Below are positions 26,054-35,895 of a stretch of 64,000 nucleotides of DNA, piece after piece. The notes under the pieces were generated by a model. That model was not told where the DNA came from, ran no database searches, and worked only from the letters and a program-made list of their open reading frames with translations. Positions within the stretch are counted from its first letter, which is position 1. Every line of letters starts with the position of its first letter. Source of the stretch: Sphingobacteriales bacterium (GTDB taxonomy: Bacteria > Bacteroidota > Bacteroidia > Chitinophagales > UBA2359). The DNA lies in NCBI GenBank assembly GCA_016711285.1, contig JADJTG010000002.1:855105-919104 (forward strand). Direction: 5' to 3'. Both the position numbers and the translations under genes were made by a program.

Positions 26054-28395
26054 ATGCTATTTTCTCGTTTTTTAAAATTTTGGTGTGTGTGGTCTTGTTT
26101 TCTGCTGCCTTTGGTGGCACAACAGGATTTTCCTTTGGGTACTTGGCGCAATCATCTGCCTTATAATGAACCCACCTGCATCGCACAAGCCGGCAATCGT
26201 TATTATTGCGGCACTAATAATTCGGGTGTGTTTTATTACGATGCCGATGACAATGAATTGCGTGGGCTTTCCACTATCGAAGGGCTTTCGGAAATCGGTG
26301 TGCAGCAACTCGCCTACTCCGACAGCCGCCAACTGTTGTTCATCGCCTATCAAAACTCCAACATAGATATTTTGCTGCAAAACGGTGCTGTAAAAAATGT
26401 GAGCGACCTGAAAGAAGAGTCTATGAGCGGCGATAAAAATATTTATGATATAATGCTCACCGACTCGCTGGCATATTTAGCAACGGGTTTTGGTATTGTA
26501 GTGATGGATTTGGAAGATTTTTTAATCCGCGATACTTACTACATTGGTAACAACAACAGCACTTTGCGCTGCTATGCCCTTGCCCAAGATGCCAACCTGC
26601 TGATGGCTGCCACCGAAAACGGCGTGTATTATGCGCCGAGCAATGCCGAATTGCTGTTTAGTTCAGAAACGTGGAGCCGCTTTGACGAAACAGAGGGCTT
26701 GCCCACTGACAATGTACGGCATTTGGTGTATATCAATCAAACATTTTATGCCGCCGATGATACGAAAATATATCGCTACAACGACAATAGTTGGGAAAAT
26801 TTTTATGCCCTGCCCGCCACTTGGAGCATACAAAATATGAGTGCTAACGGCGAAAAACTGATGGTGTGCGAAAATCATGCTCCCGACAACGAGAATATTA
26901 CCGAAGCCCGCATCGCTTATTTTGATGCGGTTACTTCATTTCAAAGCCCTTTGTATTTACAAGCACCCACTATTTACCGCCCCCGCGAAGTTGTTTTTTC
27001 TGCCAGTACACAAACCTTTTGGATAGCCGATTTTTATGCCGCCCTCACCCAAGCCTCTGCTACTCAGGTATTGGGGCAATACAGCATCAATGCGCCGGGC
27101 AGCAATGTACTGCGTATGGCTGTAAAAAAACGGCAAGTGTATGTAGCCCCGGGCGGCGTAGCTTCCAACGGCGCGGCTCTTTACAATCGCGATGGTTTTT
27201 ATCGCTACAACACCGAAAATTATTGGGAAAATTATAACATCTACAATACCTCTTTTATCAACGACAACGGCTTGTACGATTTTATCCGCATCACAAATCA
27301 CCCTACCCAAGATATTACTTATTTCGGAATGAACGGCAAAGGACTATTGGAATGGAAACCGGAAGGATTTACGCTCTACAACGCCTCCAACAGTGCGCTG
27401 CGTGCCGCCACTGGCGATCCCAACGCCACAAAAGTATGCGGATTGGAGTGGGATAAAAGCCAAAACTTGTGGATAGCCAACTACGGCGCAGAAAAACCCA
27501 TAGTGGTAAAAACAGCAGCAGGTGAATGGCTTTCTTTCGATAATGGAAATGTATTCAGTACCGAAAACAGCTTTTTTGATGTGGCGATAGATGGCTACAA
27601 CAACAAATGGTTTTTGGTGCGCACCAATGGAATAGTGGTATATGACAGTGGTGATGATATTGCCGATGATAATGACGACCGTTATCGCTGGCTCACAACC
27701 ACCTCCGCCGATATGCCCACCAACGACATTTTGTGTATGCAAACCGACCGCGAAGGCGAAGTATGGATAGGTACTGCCGATGGCGTAGTGGTTTTTTATT
27801 GTGGGTATGATATTTTTAATACCGCCTGCAAAGCTGAACAACCCATTGTGGACATCAACGGAAAATTGGCGCGGCTCTTAGACGGCGAGCGCGTGTTGAG
27901 CATTGCCGTAGATGGTGCCAACCGCAAGTGGATAGGCTCTGAATCGGGGCTGTATTTAATATCTGCAGACGGGCGGGAGCAGTTGGCGGCATTTAACCGC
28001 AGCAACAGCCCTTTGCCTTCCAATATCATCAAAACACTCGCCATTGACCACGAAAGCGGCGAGTTATTTATAGGTACGGATAAAGGAATCGTTTCTTACA
28101 AAGCCGATGCTACACAGGGCGCGCGCAATTTTGACAATATTTTAGTATATCCCAATCGGTGCGCCCCGATTACGAAGGTGATATAGCCATAAAAGGTTTA
28201 GTAGAAGATGCACAGGTAAAAATCACCGACATCAGTGGTCGTTTGGTGTATGAAACCACCGCTTTGGGCGGGCAGGCAATATGGAACGGCAAAACCTACG
28301 AGGGCAAGCGCGTACAAACAGGTGTATATTTAGTACTCGCCACCAATACCGATGGCAGCGAAGCGGCAGTAGCAAAAATATTTATGATACACTGA
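26054..28395 (+). pseudogene. porZ: PorZ-like type IX secretion protein, one frameshift
   Basis: This reads as PorZ, a surface protein of the type IX secretion attachment complex. A signal peptide (about residues 1-22) is followed by the N terminus FPLGTWRNHLPYNEP and two seven-bladed beta-propellers of repeated tracts such as NLWIANYGAEKP and EVWIGTADGVVV. The frame breaks near 28155, where one C appears missing from a CC pair, so the main ORF stops at 28186 while the C-terminal CTD-like beta-sandwich (ISGRLVYETT, WNGKTYEGKRVQTGVYLV) continues in the next frame to 28395. Restoring one base gives about 780 residues, normal for PorZ. No other por gene is adjacent. Confidence 0.85.
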
Positions 28396-28411
28396 TAAAG
28401 CAGGATACTTT

Positions 28412-28448
28412 GAAGCAGGTAGGTACTTCGGAAGTACTCCCCTGCTTC
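28412..28448 (+). terminator. Hairpin after porZ
   Basis: An 8-bp stem (28412-28419 with 28441-28448) encloses a second small hairpin with a TTCG-type loop. No strong T-run follows, so it may stabilise a 3' end or work as a weak terminator. Confidence 0.5.
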
Positions 28449-28786
28449 AGAACTTCCCCCATTTAGTTTTGCTTAATTTTCGTAAAGTTCTGATAAAAAC
28501 TTCCTTCCTTCAAAAAGAAGGAATTGAGAGAGGTACATTTTTTTATGTTCTTTACGCTAAATTTCACGTTCTCGACGTAAAAATTTACGGTAGCAGACGT
28601 AAACGATGCACCTTTGAACCTAAAATATAGCATAGATGCAATAGAAGTATTCTTTTGATAAATGTATGGCTGCTTCATTGAGGGTTTATTTTGGCTAAGT
28701 ACCTGTGATTGCTTAAATTCGGAAATAAAACGGAAAGATTGCCTTTTTTGATAAAAAATATACATTCAGGTAAGTTTTTTTAGCAT

Positions 28787-28794
28787 TATTTTTG
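28787..28794 (+). promoter_or_regulatory. -7 promoter box upstream of purU
   Basis: TATTTTTG fits TAnnTTTG and would start transcription about 70 bases before the ATG at 28873, which supports that start over an upstream in-frame codon at 28792. Confidence 0.4.
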
Positions 28795-28872
28795 CCACAC
28801 AATATACTCATTGACTTCGCTGCGTGGTTTGTAGCCCTTGGCAGCATAGCATACTACATACACAACTTACCT

Positions 28873-29745
28873 ATGTCGCTTACAAAACCCGCCACTCCTA
28901 CTCCTTCGCAACTCATTGTGCGCATTTCCTGTCCCGATGAAAAAGGCTTAATTTATCGCATTTCCAAAGTAATATTTGAAGAAGGCTATAATATCATCGA
29001 AAACGATGAATTTGTTGATGAAGAAAAAGACCATTTTTTCTATCGCTGTGTATTGTCTGCACCCACCACTACCGACGAAGGCAAGCAGTTGGTGCAAAGA
29101 TTGCGCGATACGCTGTTGCCCGGTGCTTTTATTGAGGCATTGCCCAACCGAAGCAAAAAAATATTGCTGATGGCAACGAAGGAGCACCATTGTTTGGGCG
29201 ATTTGCTGCTGCGCTGCCACTACCGCCACCTCAACGCCCAAATTGTAGGCGTGGTGAGCAACCACGAAATATTACGCGATTTGGTAGAAAAATTCCATTT
29301 GCCTTTTCACTGCATCAGTGCAGAAGGGCTCAGCCGCGAAGCCCACGAAGCTCAGGTATTGGAGTTGTTGCAGACTTTTTCTTTTGATTATATCGTGCTG
29401 GCAAAATATATGCGTATTTTGAGTTCGGAATTTGTGCAACACTATCGCCACCGCATCATCAACATTCATCATTCTTTTTTGCCGGCATTTATCGGAGCAA
29501 ATCCCTATCGCCAAGCCTTCGAGCGGGGTGTAAAAATTGTCGGAGCTACTGCGCACTTTGTCAATGAAAACTTAGACGACGGACCCATTATTCATCAGGA
29601 CATCACGCGCACTGACCACAACTACAACGACAAAGAAATGGCGCGTATGGGCAAAGATGTAGAAACTTTGGTATTGGCAAAAGCCTTAGAATGGGTATTA
29701 CAGGAGCGCGTAATGATCAACGGCAACAAAACGATCATTTTCTGA
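28873..29745 (+). CDS. purU: Formyltetrahydrofolate deformylase
   Basis: PurU hydrolyses 10-formyltetrahydrofolate to formate and tetrahydrofolate, balancing one-carbon units and supplying formate for purine synthesis. With the ATG at 28873 the protein has 290 residues. An N-terminal ACT-like regulatory domain (about residues 10-85, with ISCPDEKGLIYRISKVIFEEGYNI) precedes the formyltransferase-fold catalytic domain, which carries the active-site asparagine/histidine region IINIHHSFLPAFIGANPY and the catalytic aspartate in NENLDDGPII. A DUF4956 gene follows 37 bases later. Confidence 0.95.
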   Translation: MSLTKPATPTPSQLIVRISCPDEKGLIYRISKVIFEEGYNIIENDEFVDEEKDHFFYRCVLSAPTTTDEGKQLVQRLRDTLLPGAFIEALPNRSKKILLMATKEHHCLGDLLLRCHYRHLNAQIVGVVSNHEILRDLVEKFHLPFHCISAEGLSREAHEAQVLELLQTFSFDYIVLAKYMRILSSEFVQHYRHRIINIHHSFLPAFIGANPYRQAFERGVKIVGATAHFVNENLDDGPIIHQDITRTDHNYNDKEMARMGKDVETLVLAKALEWVLQERVMINGNKTIIF

Positions 29746-29782
29746 TTATATCCCATATTTTTACCCTTTCAAAAAAAACATA

Positions 29783-30448
29783 ATGAATAATTTCATATAC
29801 TGGTTAGAAAGTTGGCAGATTTTAGATACCAAAATTTTTAATTATAACGATTCGGTAAATTTACTGTTTCGTTTAGGGGTCAATCTATTGGTGAGTTTTG
29901 TATTAATCCACTACATTTATTATCCCAAACGTCAAGATAAAGAATACTATTTTACTTTTGTAGTATTAAATACGCTGGTATTTTTTGTATGCCATTTGCT
30001 CAGTGAAGTAAAATTTGAATTAGGTTTCGCTTTCGGCATTTTTGCCCTATTTTCCATTCTACGATATCGCACTACTACCCTGCCGGTGGTAGAGATGAGC
30101 TATCTATTTGCCGTTATTGCCATTGGGTTGGTCAATGCGATGAGCAATAAAAAAGTGAGCTATTTTGAGCTTCTTTTTACCAACGTTTTTATTACAGGCG
30201 TTATTTATATATTAGATGTCGTGTGGATGTCAAAGCAGGTGGCTTTTCAAACAATAGTATATGAAAAAATAGAAAATATCAAGCCCGAAAACCGCGAGCA
30301 GCTCATCACCGACCTCAGCAAGCGCACAGGGCTGAATATCACTCGCGTAGAAGTAGGTCAAATCAATTTTATCAACGATTCGGCACGCATCAAATTATTT
30401 TATATGCCCGAAAAAGGAAATATTATCAGTTCGCCCGAAAGAGGCTGA
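29783..30448 (+). CDS. DUF4956 membrane protein
   Basis: This 221-residue protein belongs to the DUF4956 family. Four membrane helices fall at about residues 28-48, 57-75, 80-125 (two close segments) and 130-150, with the family signature FAFGIFALFSILRYRT. The C-terminal 65 residues are a soluble cytoplasmic domain ending in a flexible tail. Relatives often sit next to VTC-type polyphosphate polymerase genes; none is present here. The function is unknown. Confidence 0.88.
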   Translation: MNNFIYWLESWQILDTKIFNYNDSVNLLFRLGVNLLVSFVLIHYIYYPKRQDKEYYFTFVVLNTLVFFVCHLLSEVKFELGFAFGIFALFSILRYRTTTLPVVEMSYLFAVIAIGLVNAMSNKKVSYFELLFTNVFITGVIYILDVVWMSKQVAFQTIVYEKIENIKPENREQLITDLSKRTGLNITRVEVGQINFINDSARIKLFYMPEKGNIISSPERG

Positions 30449-30474
30449 CCTTTACGGAGCTACCGGGTATTTTT

Positions 30475-31551
30475 TTAAAAAGGACTGGCATAATTGGGGT
30501 TGTTGAGAAAAGAAGTATCGGTAAAAGTTTTCAAAAAAGCCAGCAAAGCCGCTTTATCCGCTTCATTCATGTGTACCCCCCCTGGCGATTCTGCCCCGAT
30601 AATCGGGTGCAGCGTAGGCGAACTTTGAATACCCTCGCTGTAATGATTGATGACTTCTTCCAACGTAGCAAAACGCCCGTCGTGCATATAAGGAGCGGTC
30701 ATTTCAATATTGCGCAAAGTAGGGATACGAAACATACCATTATCATTGGCATCTTTTGTAAAATTTCCCAAACCTTTATCCGCAAAACCGAAAAAATCGC
30801 CCACGGCATCTAAGCCGTTGTTGCCAAAATTGTTGTTGGTTGCCAACACACCGCCATGGCAGTGGTAGCAGTTGCCCACTTCTGTATTAAAAACCTCTTT
30901 CCCGCGCAATTCCTCTTCCGTAAAAAACACCCCCGAACCATTTTGCTGCGCCAAATCAAATTTGCTTTTGCCCGAAATGAGGGTACGCACAAATTGTGCA
31001 ATGGCAGCAGTAGCACGCTCGCGGGTGGCAGTGTGCGTACCGAATGCCTTGCCAAACCGGTCGGGGTACTGCGGGTGGCGGTTGAGGCGTTGCAGGGCTT
31101 CGTCCCAAGTTATGTTCATTTCTATGGGATTCTCTACCGGCTCGCCCGCCTGCGACTCCAAAGAAGCGTGTCTGCCGTCCCACATAAAATGCTGGCTATA
31201 CACCAAATTTATCAAAGCCATCGACTGCCGCACACCTTCTGCGCCGCTAATGCCTTTGCTGAAGCGATTGGGATCGGAAAAACCGTGTTCCTGACGATGG
31301 CACGAAGCACAAGATTGCGTGCTGTCGCCGGAGAGGATAGGGTCGTAAAAAAGATGCCTGCCCAAATCGAGCATTTCTACATTAACAGTGTCAAAGGCGG
31401 CGGGCAAAGGTGGCAAACCTTTGGGCGCGGTAAGTGCCGCCAAAGTAGGATCGGGATATACAGGTTCGGGTGTGGGATCTTCTTTCGGGTCGCAAGCTGC
31501 CAGCACAACCGACAGCAGCCCATACACAGCAAATGCACGAAAACGCTTCAT
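30475..31551 (-). CDS. Di-haem cytochrome c peroxidase (MauG/CCP family) lipoprotein
   Basis: This 358-residue protein is a di-haem cytochrome c peroxidase-type enzyme. The N terminus is a lipoprotein signal with the lipobox VLAAC near residue 20 and a Pro/Asp-rich linker, so it is anchored in the periplasm or outer membrane. Two haem attachment sites are present, CASCH near residue 82 and CYHCH near 228, with the methionine-rich C-terminal region MTAPYMHDGRFATLEEV. The ATG at 31551 is chosen because it gives a regular signal peptide; the frame is open slightly further upstream. It probably reduces peroxide with electrons from a small cytochrome. Confidence 0.92.
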   Translation of the reverse strand: MKRFRAFAVYGLLSVVLAACDPKEDPTPEPVYPDPTLAALTAPKGLPPLPAAFDTVNVEMLDLGRHLFYDPILSGDSTQSCASCHRQEHGFSDPNRFSKGISGAEGVRQSMALINLVYSQHFMWDGRHASLESQAGEPVENPIEMNITWDEALQRLNRHPQYPDRFGKAFGTHTATRERATAAIAQFVRTLISGKSKFDLAQQNGSGVFFTEEELRGKEVFNTEVGNCYHCHGGVLATNNNFGNNGLDAVGDFFGFADKGLGNFTKDANDNGMFRIPTLRNIEMTAPYMHDGRFATLEEVINHYSEGIQSSPTLHPIIGAESPGGVHMNEADKAALLAFLKTFTDTSFLNNPNYASPF

Positions 31552-31719
31552 ATTTGATAAACGCCGCAAAGTGAAGTTTAGTTGTTAAATAGTATTCTTA
31601 ATCAAAAACAGTTGTGATTTTATAAAAACAGCATCTAAATTAATAAAAAAATTCGATAAATCTCTGATATTTATGTTGTAAAGGCATATTTTAGCCATAT
31701 ATAACCTGTATTTTATTGC

Positions 31720-31727
31720 TACCTTTG
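31720..31727 (+). promoter_or_regulatory. -7 promoter box upstream of fbaB
   Basis: TACCTTTG fits TAnnTTTG and lies 54 bases before the start at 31782. Confidence 0.5.
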
Positions 31728-31781
31728 CAATAATTTTAATCATTTTTATCCTTCTTTTCAAAAAAAACATTTTCCGAAATC

Positions 31782-32843
31782 ATGGCTAAACAAAAAATTG
31801 TTGATTTACTTGGAGATAAGGCTTCGTATTTGCTGGAGCATAAAAGCAGCACTATCGGCAAAAACGATATTATACACACCGGTCCGAATTATGTAGGCGA
31901 CATTTGGGCAAGTCAATCGAATCGCAGCGTGCCCGTAGTGCGCAATATCGCCGCTTTGTACAACAATGGTCGCCTCGCCAACAGCGGTTATGTATCCATT
32001 TTACCCGTTGACCAAGGCATTGAACACACCGCAGGTGCCTCATTTGCTCCCAATCCCATTTATTTTGACCCCGATAATATCGTAAAACTCGCCATCGAAG
32101 GCGGTTGCAATGCCGTAGCTTCTACATTTGGCGTATTGGGTATTGTGGCTCGTAAATATGCCCACCGTATTCCTTTTATCGTAAAAATCAACCACAACGA
32201 ACTTCTTACTTATCCCAATAAATATGATCAGGTATTGTTTGGTACTGTGAAAAGTGCGTGGGAAATGGGTGCCGCCGCCATTGGTGCTACTATTTATTTC
32301 GGCTCCCCCGAAAGTGCACGCCAAATTACGGAAATCGCCGAAGCCTTTGATTATGCCCACGAACTCGGCTTGGCAACGGTGCTGTGGTGCTACACGCGCA
32401 ATAACAGTTTCAAAAAAGACGGCATAGACTATCACGTTTCTGCCGACCTCACCGGACAAGCCAATCATTTGGGCGTAACGATTCAGGCAGATATGATTAA
32501 GCAAAAATTAGCAGAAAACAACGGCGGTTTCAAAGCAATTAATTTTGCCAAAACCAACGAAAAAATGTATTCGCAACTCAGCAGCAACCACCCGATAGAT
32601 TTGTGCCGCTACCAAGTAGCCAACTGCTATATGGGTCGTGTGGGATTAATCAATTCCGGCGGCGAGGCGAGCGGAGCGAGCGATATGGCTGATGCCGTCA
32701 CTACGGCGGTTATCAACAAAAGAGCTGGCGGTTGCGGTTTGATTTCGGGCAGAAAAGCTTTCCAACGCCCAATGAAAGAAGGCGTAGCTTTGCTGAACGC
32801 CATTCAGGACGTGTACTTAGATAAAACCATTACACTGGCATAA
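31782..32843 (+). CDS. fbaB: Class I fructose-bisphosphate aldolase (DhnA/FbaB type)
   Basis: This 353-residue enzyme is the archaeal-type class I aldolase, which cleaves fructose-1,6-bisphosphate through a Schiff base in glycolysis and gluconeogenesis. The sequence holds the family start region SILPVDQGIEHTAGASFAPN, a lysine-containing strand PFIVKINHNELL, the segment GAAAIGATIYFGS and the phosphate-binding glycines near AGGCGLISGRKAFQRP. The length matches the longer bacterial FbaB group. It has its own promoter box and a long-stem terminator, so it is a single-gene unit. Confidence 0.95.
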   Translation: MAKQKIVDLLGDKASYLLEHKSSTIGKNDIIHTGPNYVGDIWASQSNRSVPVVRNIAALYNNGRLANSGYVSILPVDQGIEHTAGASFAPNPIYFDPDNIVKLAIEGGCNAVASTFGVLGIVARKYAHRIPFIVKINHNELLTYPNKYDQVLFGTVKSAWEMGAAAIGATIYFGSPESARQITEIAEAFDYAHELGLATVLWCYTRNNSFKKDGIDYHVSADLTGQANHLGVTIQADMIKQKLAENNGGFKAINFAKTNEKMYSQLSSNHPIDLCRYQVANCYMGRVGLINSGGEASGASDMADAVTTAVINKRAGGCGLISGRKAFQRPMKEGVALLNAIQDVYLDKTITLA

Positions 32844-32882
32844 TTATCTCCTCTTATCGTCCTTTTTGAAAATATAGCAAAG

Positions 32883-32955
32883 ACCTGCAAAACTGCTTCA
32901 AAATGCTTGCATAAGCGGCCAAATAAAGGTAGTTTTGCAGGTTTCTTATTTATAT
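32883..32955 (+). terminator. Terminator after fbaB
   Basis: A perfect 12-bp stem (32883-32894 with 32931-32942) with a smaller inner stem is followed by T-rich sequence. Confidence 0.75.
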
Positions 32956-32984
32956 AATTTTTTTATTTTTTTTAAAGAAAAAAG

Positions 32985-33755
32985 ATGTCAGGCACTAATG
33001 AAGGATATGTACGCCACACCTGCGATGAGCGCGGCGTAGCTACTGTTGAGTTTTTTCCCCCGCAAAGCAATTCTTTGCCTTCTGCTATTTTGGAACAATT
33101 AGCGGCAACCATTACGGCGGTGAGCCAAGATGCAGCCACCAAAGTAATTGTATTGCGCAGTGGCGGCAACCGCACTTTTTGTGCCGGAGCCAGCTTTGAT
33201 GAGTTGGCGGCTATCCAAAACGAAACTGAAGGAACGCACTTTTTTTCGGGTTTTGCACACGTTATCAATGCTTTGCGCCGCAGCCCGCAATTAGTGATAG
33301 GCAGGGTGCAGGGAAAAGCCGTTGGCGGCGGTGTAGGCTTGGCAGCCGCTACCGATTATTGTTTTGCCACCGCCGAAGCCGCCGTTAAGTTGAGCGAATT
33401 GGCGGTAGGTATCGGACCTTTTGTGGTAGGACCGGCAGTGGAGCGCAAAGTGGGCTTGTCGGCAATGAGCCAGCTCACCATCAAAGCTACCGAATGGAAA
33501 AGTTCGGCGTGGGCATTGCAGCGCGGTTTATATGCCGAAGTATTCGACAGCATCGAAGCAATGGACACCGCCATTGACACACTCGCTGCTACGCTTTCGC
33601 AATCCAATCCCGCAGCAACAGCGATGCTCAAAAGCATCTTTTGGCAGGGCACCGACAGTTGGGACAGCCTCCTATTGGAACGCGCCGCCATTAGCGGGCA
33701 GTTGGTAACTTCCGAATTTACGCGTAACGCCATCACCCGTTTCAAAGCCGGATAA
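32985..33755 (+). CDS. Enoyl-CoA hydratase/isomerase family protein
   Basis: This 256-residue protein has the crotonase fold. The first oxyanion-hole segment is RTFCAGASFDEL near residue 65 and the second is GKAVGGGVGLAAATDYCFAT near 108-127. The catalytic region ELAVGIGPFVVGP follows; the usual second glutamate is replaced by other residues there, so the exact reaction (hydration, isomerisation or thioester hydrolysis) cannot be fixed. The length is typical. It lies behind the fbaB terminator with a 42-base T-rich leader and no other fatty-acid gene next to it. Confidence 0.9.
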   Translation: MSGTNEGYVRHTCDERGVATVEFFPPQSNSLPSAILEQLAATITAVSQDAATKVIVLRSGGNRTFCAGASFDELAAIQNETEGTHFFSGFAHVINALRRSPQLVIGRVQGKAVGGGVGLAAATDYCFATAEAAVKLSELAVGIGPFVVGPAVERKVGLSAMSQLTIKATEWKSSAWALQRGLYAEVFDSIEAMDTAIDTLAATLSQSNPAATAMLKSIFWQGTDSWDSLLLERAAISGQLVTSEFTRNAITRFKAG

Positions 33756-33836
33756 TGCTTTATTGGCTTGCACTATTCTTTTTTGTTAAAAATAAAATAG
33801 ACAACATAAACAAACATATTTTTATATACACAACAC

Positions 33837-34919
33837 ATGACTAAAATATATCTTTTCGTTTTGGGATTGAGTTTAATAAACTTTTTTAAATGCGAACCCA
33901 AAAATATAAAAAACAGCACACCCGATGCCAACCACAGCAGCACCGCTACTACAACCTCATTGCCTAGCAGTTTGAAGTTAGTATCTTATAATGTAGAAAA
34001 TTTATTTGATACGATTGACGACCCCACAAAAGACGATGAGGATTTTCTGCCCAACGGCGACTTGAAATGGGACGGAGAACGTTATGAAAAAAAATTGGAT
34101 AAGCTCAATCAAGTAATTGAAGATGCGGGCGGCGGCAGCTATCCGGCTATTTTGGGCTTGGTAGAAATAGAAAACGAAAAAGTATTGAAAGATTTATTGG
34201 CAAATGCGGGCAAAAGCAGTCAATATGGTATTGTGCATCAGGAGTCGCCCGATGAGCGCGGCATTGATGTAGCATTGTTGTATGATAAAAATTTGTTTAG
34301 TTTGGATAAAGAAGAGTTTTTGCAGGTAAATTTTCCGCCGCCGTTTTCCAACGACCACACCCGCGAAATTTTGCATGCCATCACCCACATTCAAGGCGAT
34401 GAAGTACACTTTTTTGTCAATCACTGGCCCTCACGGCGCGAAGGCGATGCCAAAAGCGAACCCAAACGCGTAGCCGCCGCCGCCACACTCAAAAAAGCAG
34501 TACAGGAAGTTCAAAACAAAAACTCCAACGCAAAAATTATCATCATGGGCGACTTCAACGACCAACCGCAAGACAAAAGTTTGCAACAAACCTTGGGTGC
34601 TAAATTATCTATGAAGCCTATTGCCGACAAAGAACTCTATAATCTAACAGCAGTGCTACAAAATAAAGGAATAGGCTCTTACAACTATCAGGGCAACTGG
34701 CAAATGATTGATAATTTAGTGGTGAATGACAAAGTACTCAACAGCACCAAAGGATTGCACAGCGATGCCGGAAAATTGGACGTTTTTGAAAAAGATTACA
34801 TGATGTTCAAACACCCGAAATACGGTGCTTCGCCGAGCCGCACCTACTCCGGCAACAAGTATATCGGCGATTACAGCGACCACTTGCCATTGGTATTGGA
34901 AATAGATATTATTCCTTGA
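33837..34919 (+). CDS. Secreted endonuclease/exonuclease/phosphatase-family protein
   Basis: This 360-residue protein has a short hydrophobic signal with a cysteine at residue 19 (INFFKCEP), probably a lipoprotein attachment site, then a Ser/Thr-rich linker and an EEP-fold domain from about residue 45. The motifs SYNVENLFDT, GLVEIEN, VNHWPSRR and IMGDFNDQP match the secreted nuclease-like branch, and the closing YSDHLPLVLEI is present. It probably hydrolyses DNA, RNA or phospho-esters at the cell surface. The next gene, a lipoprotein with EF-hand loops, begins 13 bases after its stop, so the two are co-transcribed. Confidence 0.9.
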   Translation: MTKIYLFVLGLSLINFFKCEPKNIKNSTPDANHSSTATTTSLPSSLKLVSYNVENLFDTIDDPTKDDEDFLPNGDLKWDGERYEKKLDKLNQVIEDAGGGSYPAILGLVEIENEKVLKDLLANAGKSSQYGIVHQESPDERGIDVALLYDKNLFSLDKEEFLQVNFPPPFSNDHTREILHAITHIQGDEVHFFVNHWPSRREGDAKSEPKRVAAAATLKKAVQEVQNKNSNAKIIIMGDFNDQPQDKSLQQTLGAKLSMKPIADKELYNLTAVLQNKGIGSYNYQGNWQMIDNLVVNDKVLNSTKGLHSDAGKLDVFEKDYMMFKHPKYGASPSRTYSGNKYIGDYSDHLPLVLEIDIIP

Positions 34920-34932
34920 TAAAGGGATCAGT

Positions 34933-35745
34933 ATGATGAAAAAAATATTTCCGACAGCTGTTTTATTATTAAATTTAATGATATTTTCCCATTGTTCGGA
35001 ACACAACAAATTAGAGGAAAAGGGATTTGCTGTACAAAATACGAGCGAAAGCTACAATGACGAAGCACCCGCTCATCGTGCGGCAGGTTTGGCAATGGCG
35101 GATACTGTGCCTTTTATTACCCAACCGCGCAATGTACTATTAACTACCAACACTGCCCATCGTTTAGTACCCGTTTACAAAGTAAACTACGACAGGCAGC
35201 AGCAGCCTTTTACTGGTGAAAATGCCTTTCACGGAAACGCTTGGGACATAGCCGATATACCGGCAAATAATCAATGGAACGACCATTTTATACCCGGTTT
35301 TGAAGCAATGTCCGGCTATAATTTAGTCAATGTTTCGCATTTTAATCATCAGCTCAAAACAGAAAATCGTTTTTTTGAACAGGCAGTGCTGATTAAAACG
35401 CTGTATTATCCGGCTTTCTCAAAAGACACTTTAAACGGAAAACCACTTCAACGAAATTTTTATATGATTTCGGCGTATGATGAAGATACAAACAAAGACG
35501 GTTTTATCAATACCAAAGACCTGCGCCGCTTATATTATTTTGATATAAATGCACAAAATCCGACACCGCTGATTCCCAAAAATTGTTCGGTGATGAGTTC
35601 GGAATACGACCCCGCCAACGATATGATGTATGTGTTTGCCAAAATAGATAAAAATAATAACGGAAAAATGGAATATGAAGAAGCTACACAAATATTTTGG
35701 ATAGATTTGAACAATCCTGCAAACACAGGGCTTCAGTACAAATAA
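34933..35745 (+). CDS. Lipoprotein with two EF-hand-type calcium-binding loops
   Basis: This 270-residue protein begins with a lipoprotein signal (MIFSHCSEHN; cysteine at residue 21). The first half has no family I know. The second half has two EF-hand-like loops, DEDTNKDGFINTKDL near residue 185 and DKNNNGKMEYEEA near 237, with acidic residues at the usual calcium positions. Each loop is flanked by a beta-type segment ending in an aromatic-Asp pair (YYFDIN, FWIDLN), suggesting a repeated unit. It sits 13 bases behind a secreted EEP-type hydrolase and may assist it; that is inference. Confidence 0.75.
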   Translation: MMKKIFPTAVLLLNLMIFSHCSEHNKLEEKGFAVQNTSESYNDEAPAHRAAGLAMADTVPFITQPRNVLLTTNTAHRLVPVYKVNYDRQQQPFTGENAFHGNAWDIADIPANNQWNDHFIPGFEAMSGYNLVNVSHFNHQLKTENRFFEQAVLIKTLYYPAFSKDTLNGKPLQRNFYMISAYDEDTNKDGFINTKDLRRLYYFDINAQNPTPLIPKNCSVMSSEYDPANDMMYVFAKIDKNNNGKMEYEEATQIFWIDLNNPANTGLQYK

Positions 35746-35895
35746 TATTTATTTTAAAAATAAAATTAAGAAAATCGTTCATCGGGTAATCATTATCATT
35801 CAATGTTGGTAATTTTTTTATTATAAAATACTGATTTTAAGTATCTTTATTATTTGTTATCATTTTTTTAATTAAAAATTATCATCATTACAACC

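Larger units (their letters stand above)
28396..28872. other. Intergenic region with several short inverted repeats
   Basis: This 477-base gap between porZ and purU holds no convincing gene. A GC-rich hairpin is at 28412-28448. Further short inverted repeats are at 28448-28455 with 28485-28492, and 28505-28511 with 28517-28523. Between about 28545 and 28605 the motif TTTACG or its complement CGTAAA recurs several times. A promoter box for purU lies at its right end. Confidence 0.55.

Noticed and set aside
28463..28765. 100-codon minus-strand ORF between porZ and purU
   Set aside because: Composition is unlike a protein, it overlaps several inverted repeats and repeated TTTACG motifs, and no start context or family is visible.
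28396..28872. A tetrahydrofolate riboswitch upstream of purU
   Set aside because: No sequence like the known aptamer is visible, and the likely purU promoter lies downstream of most of this region.
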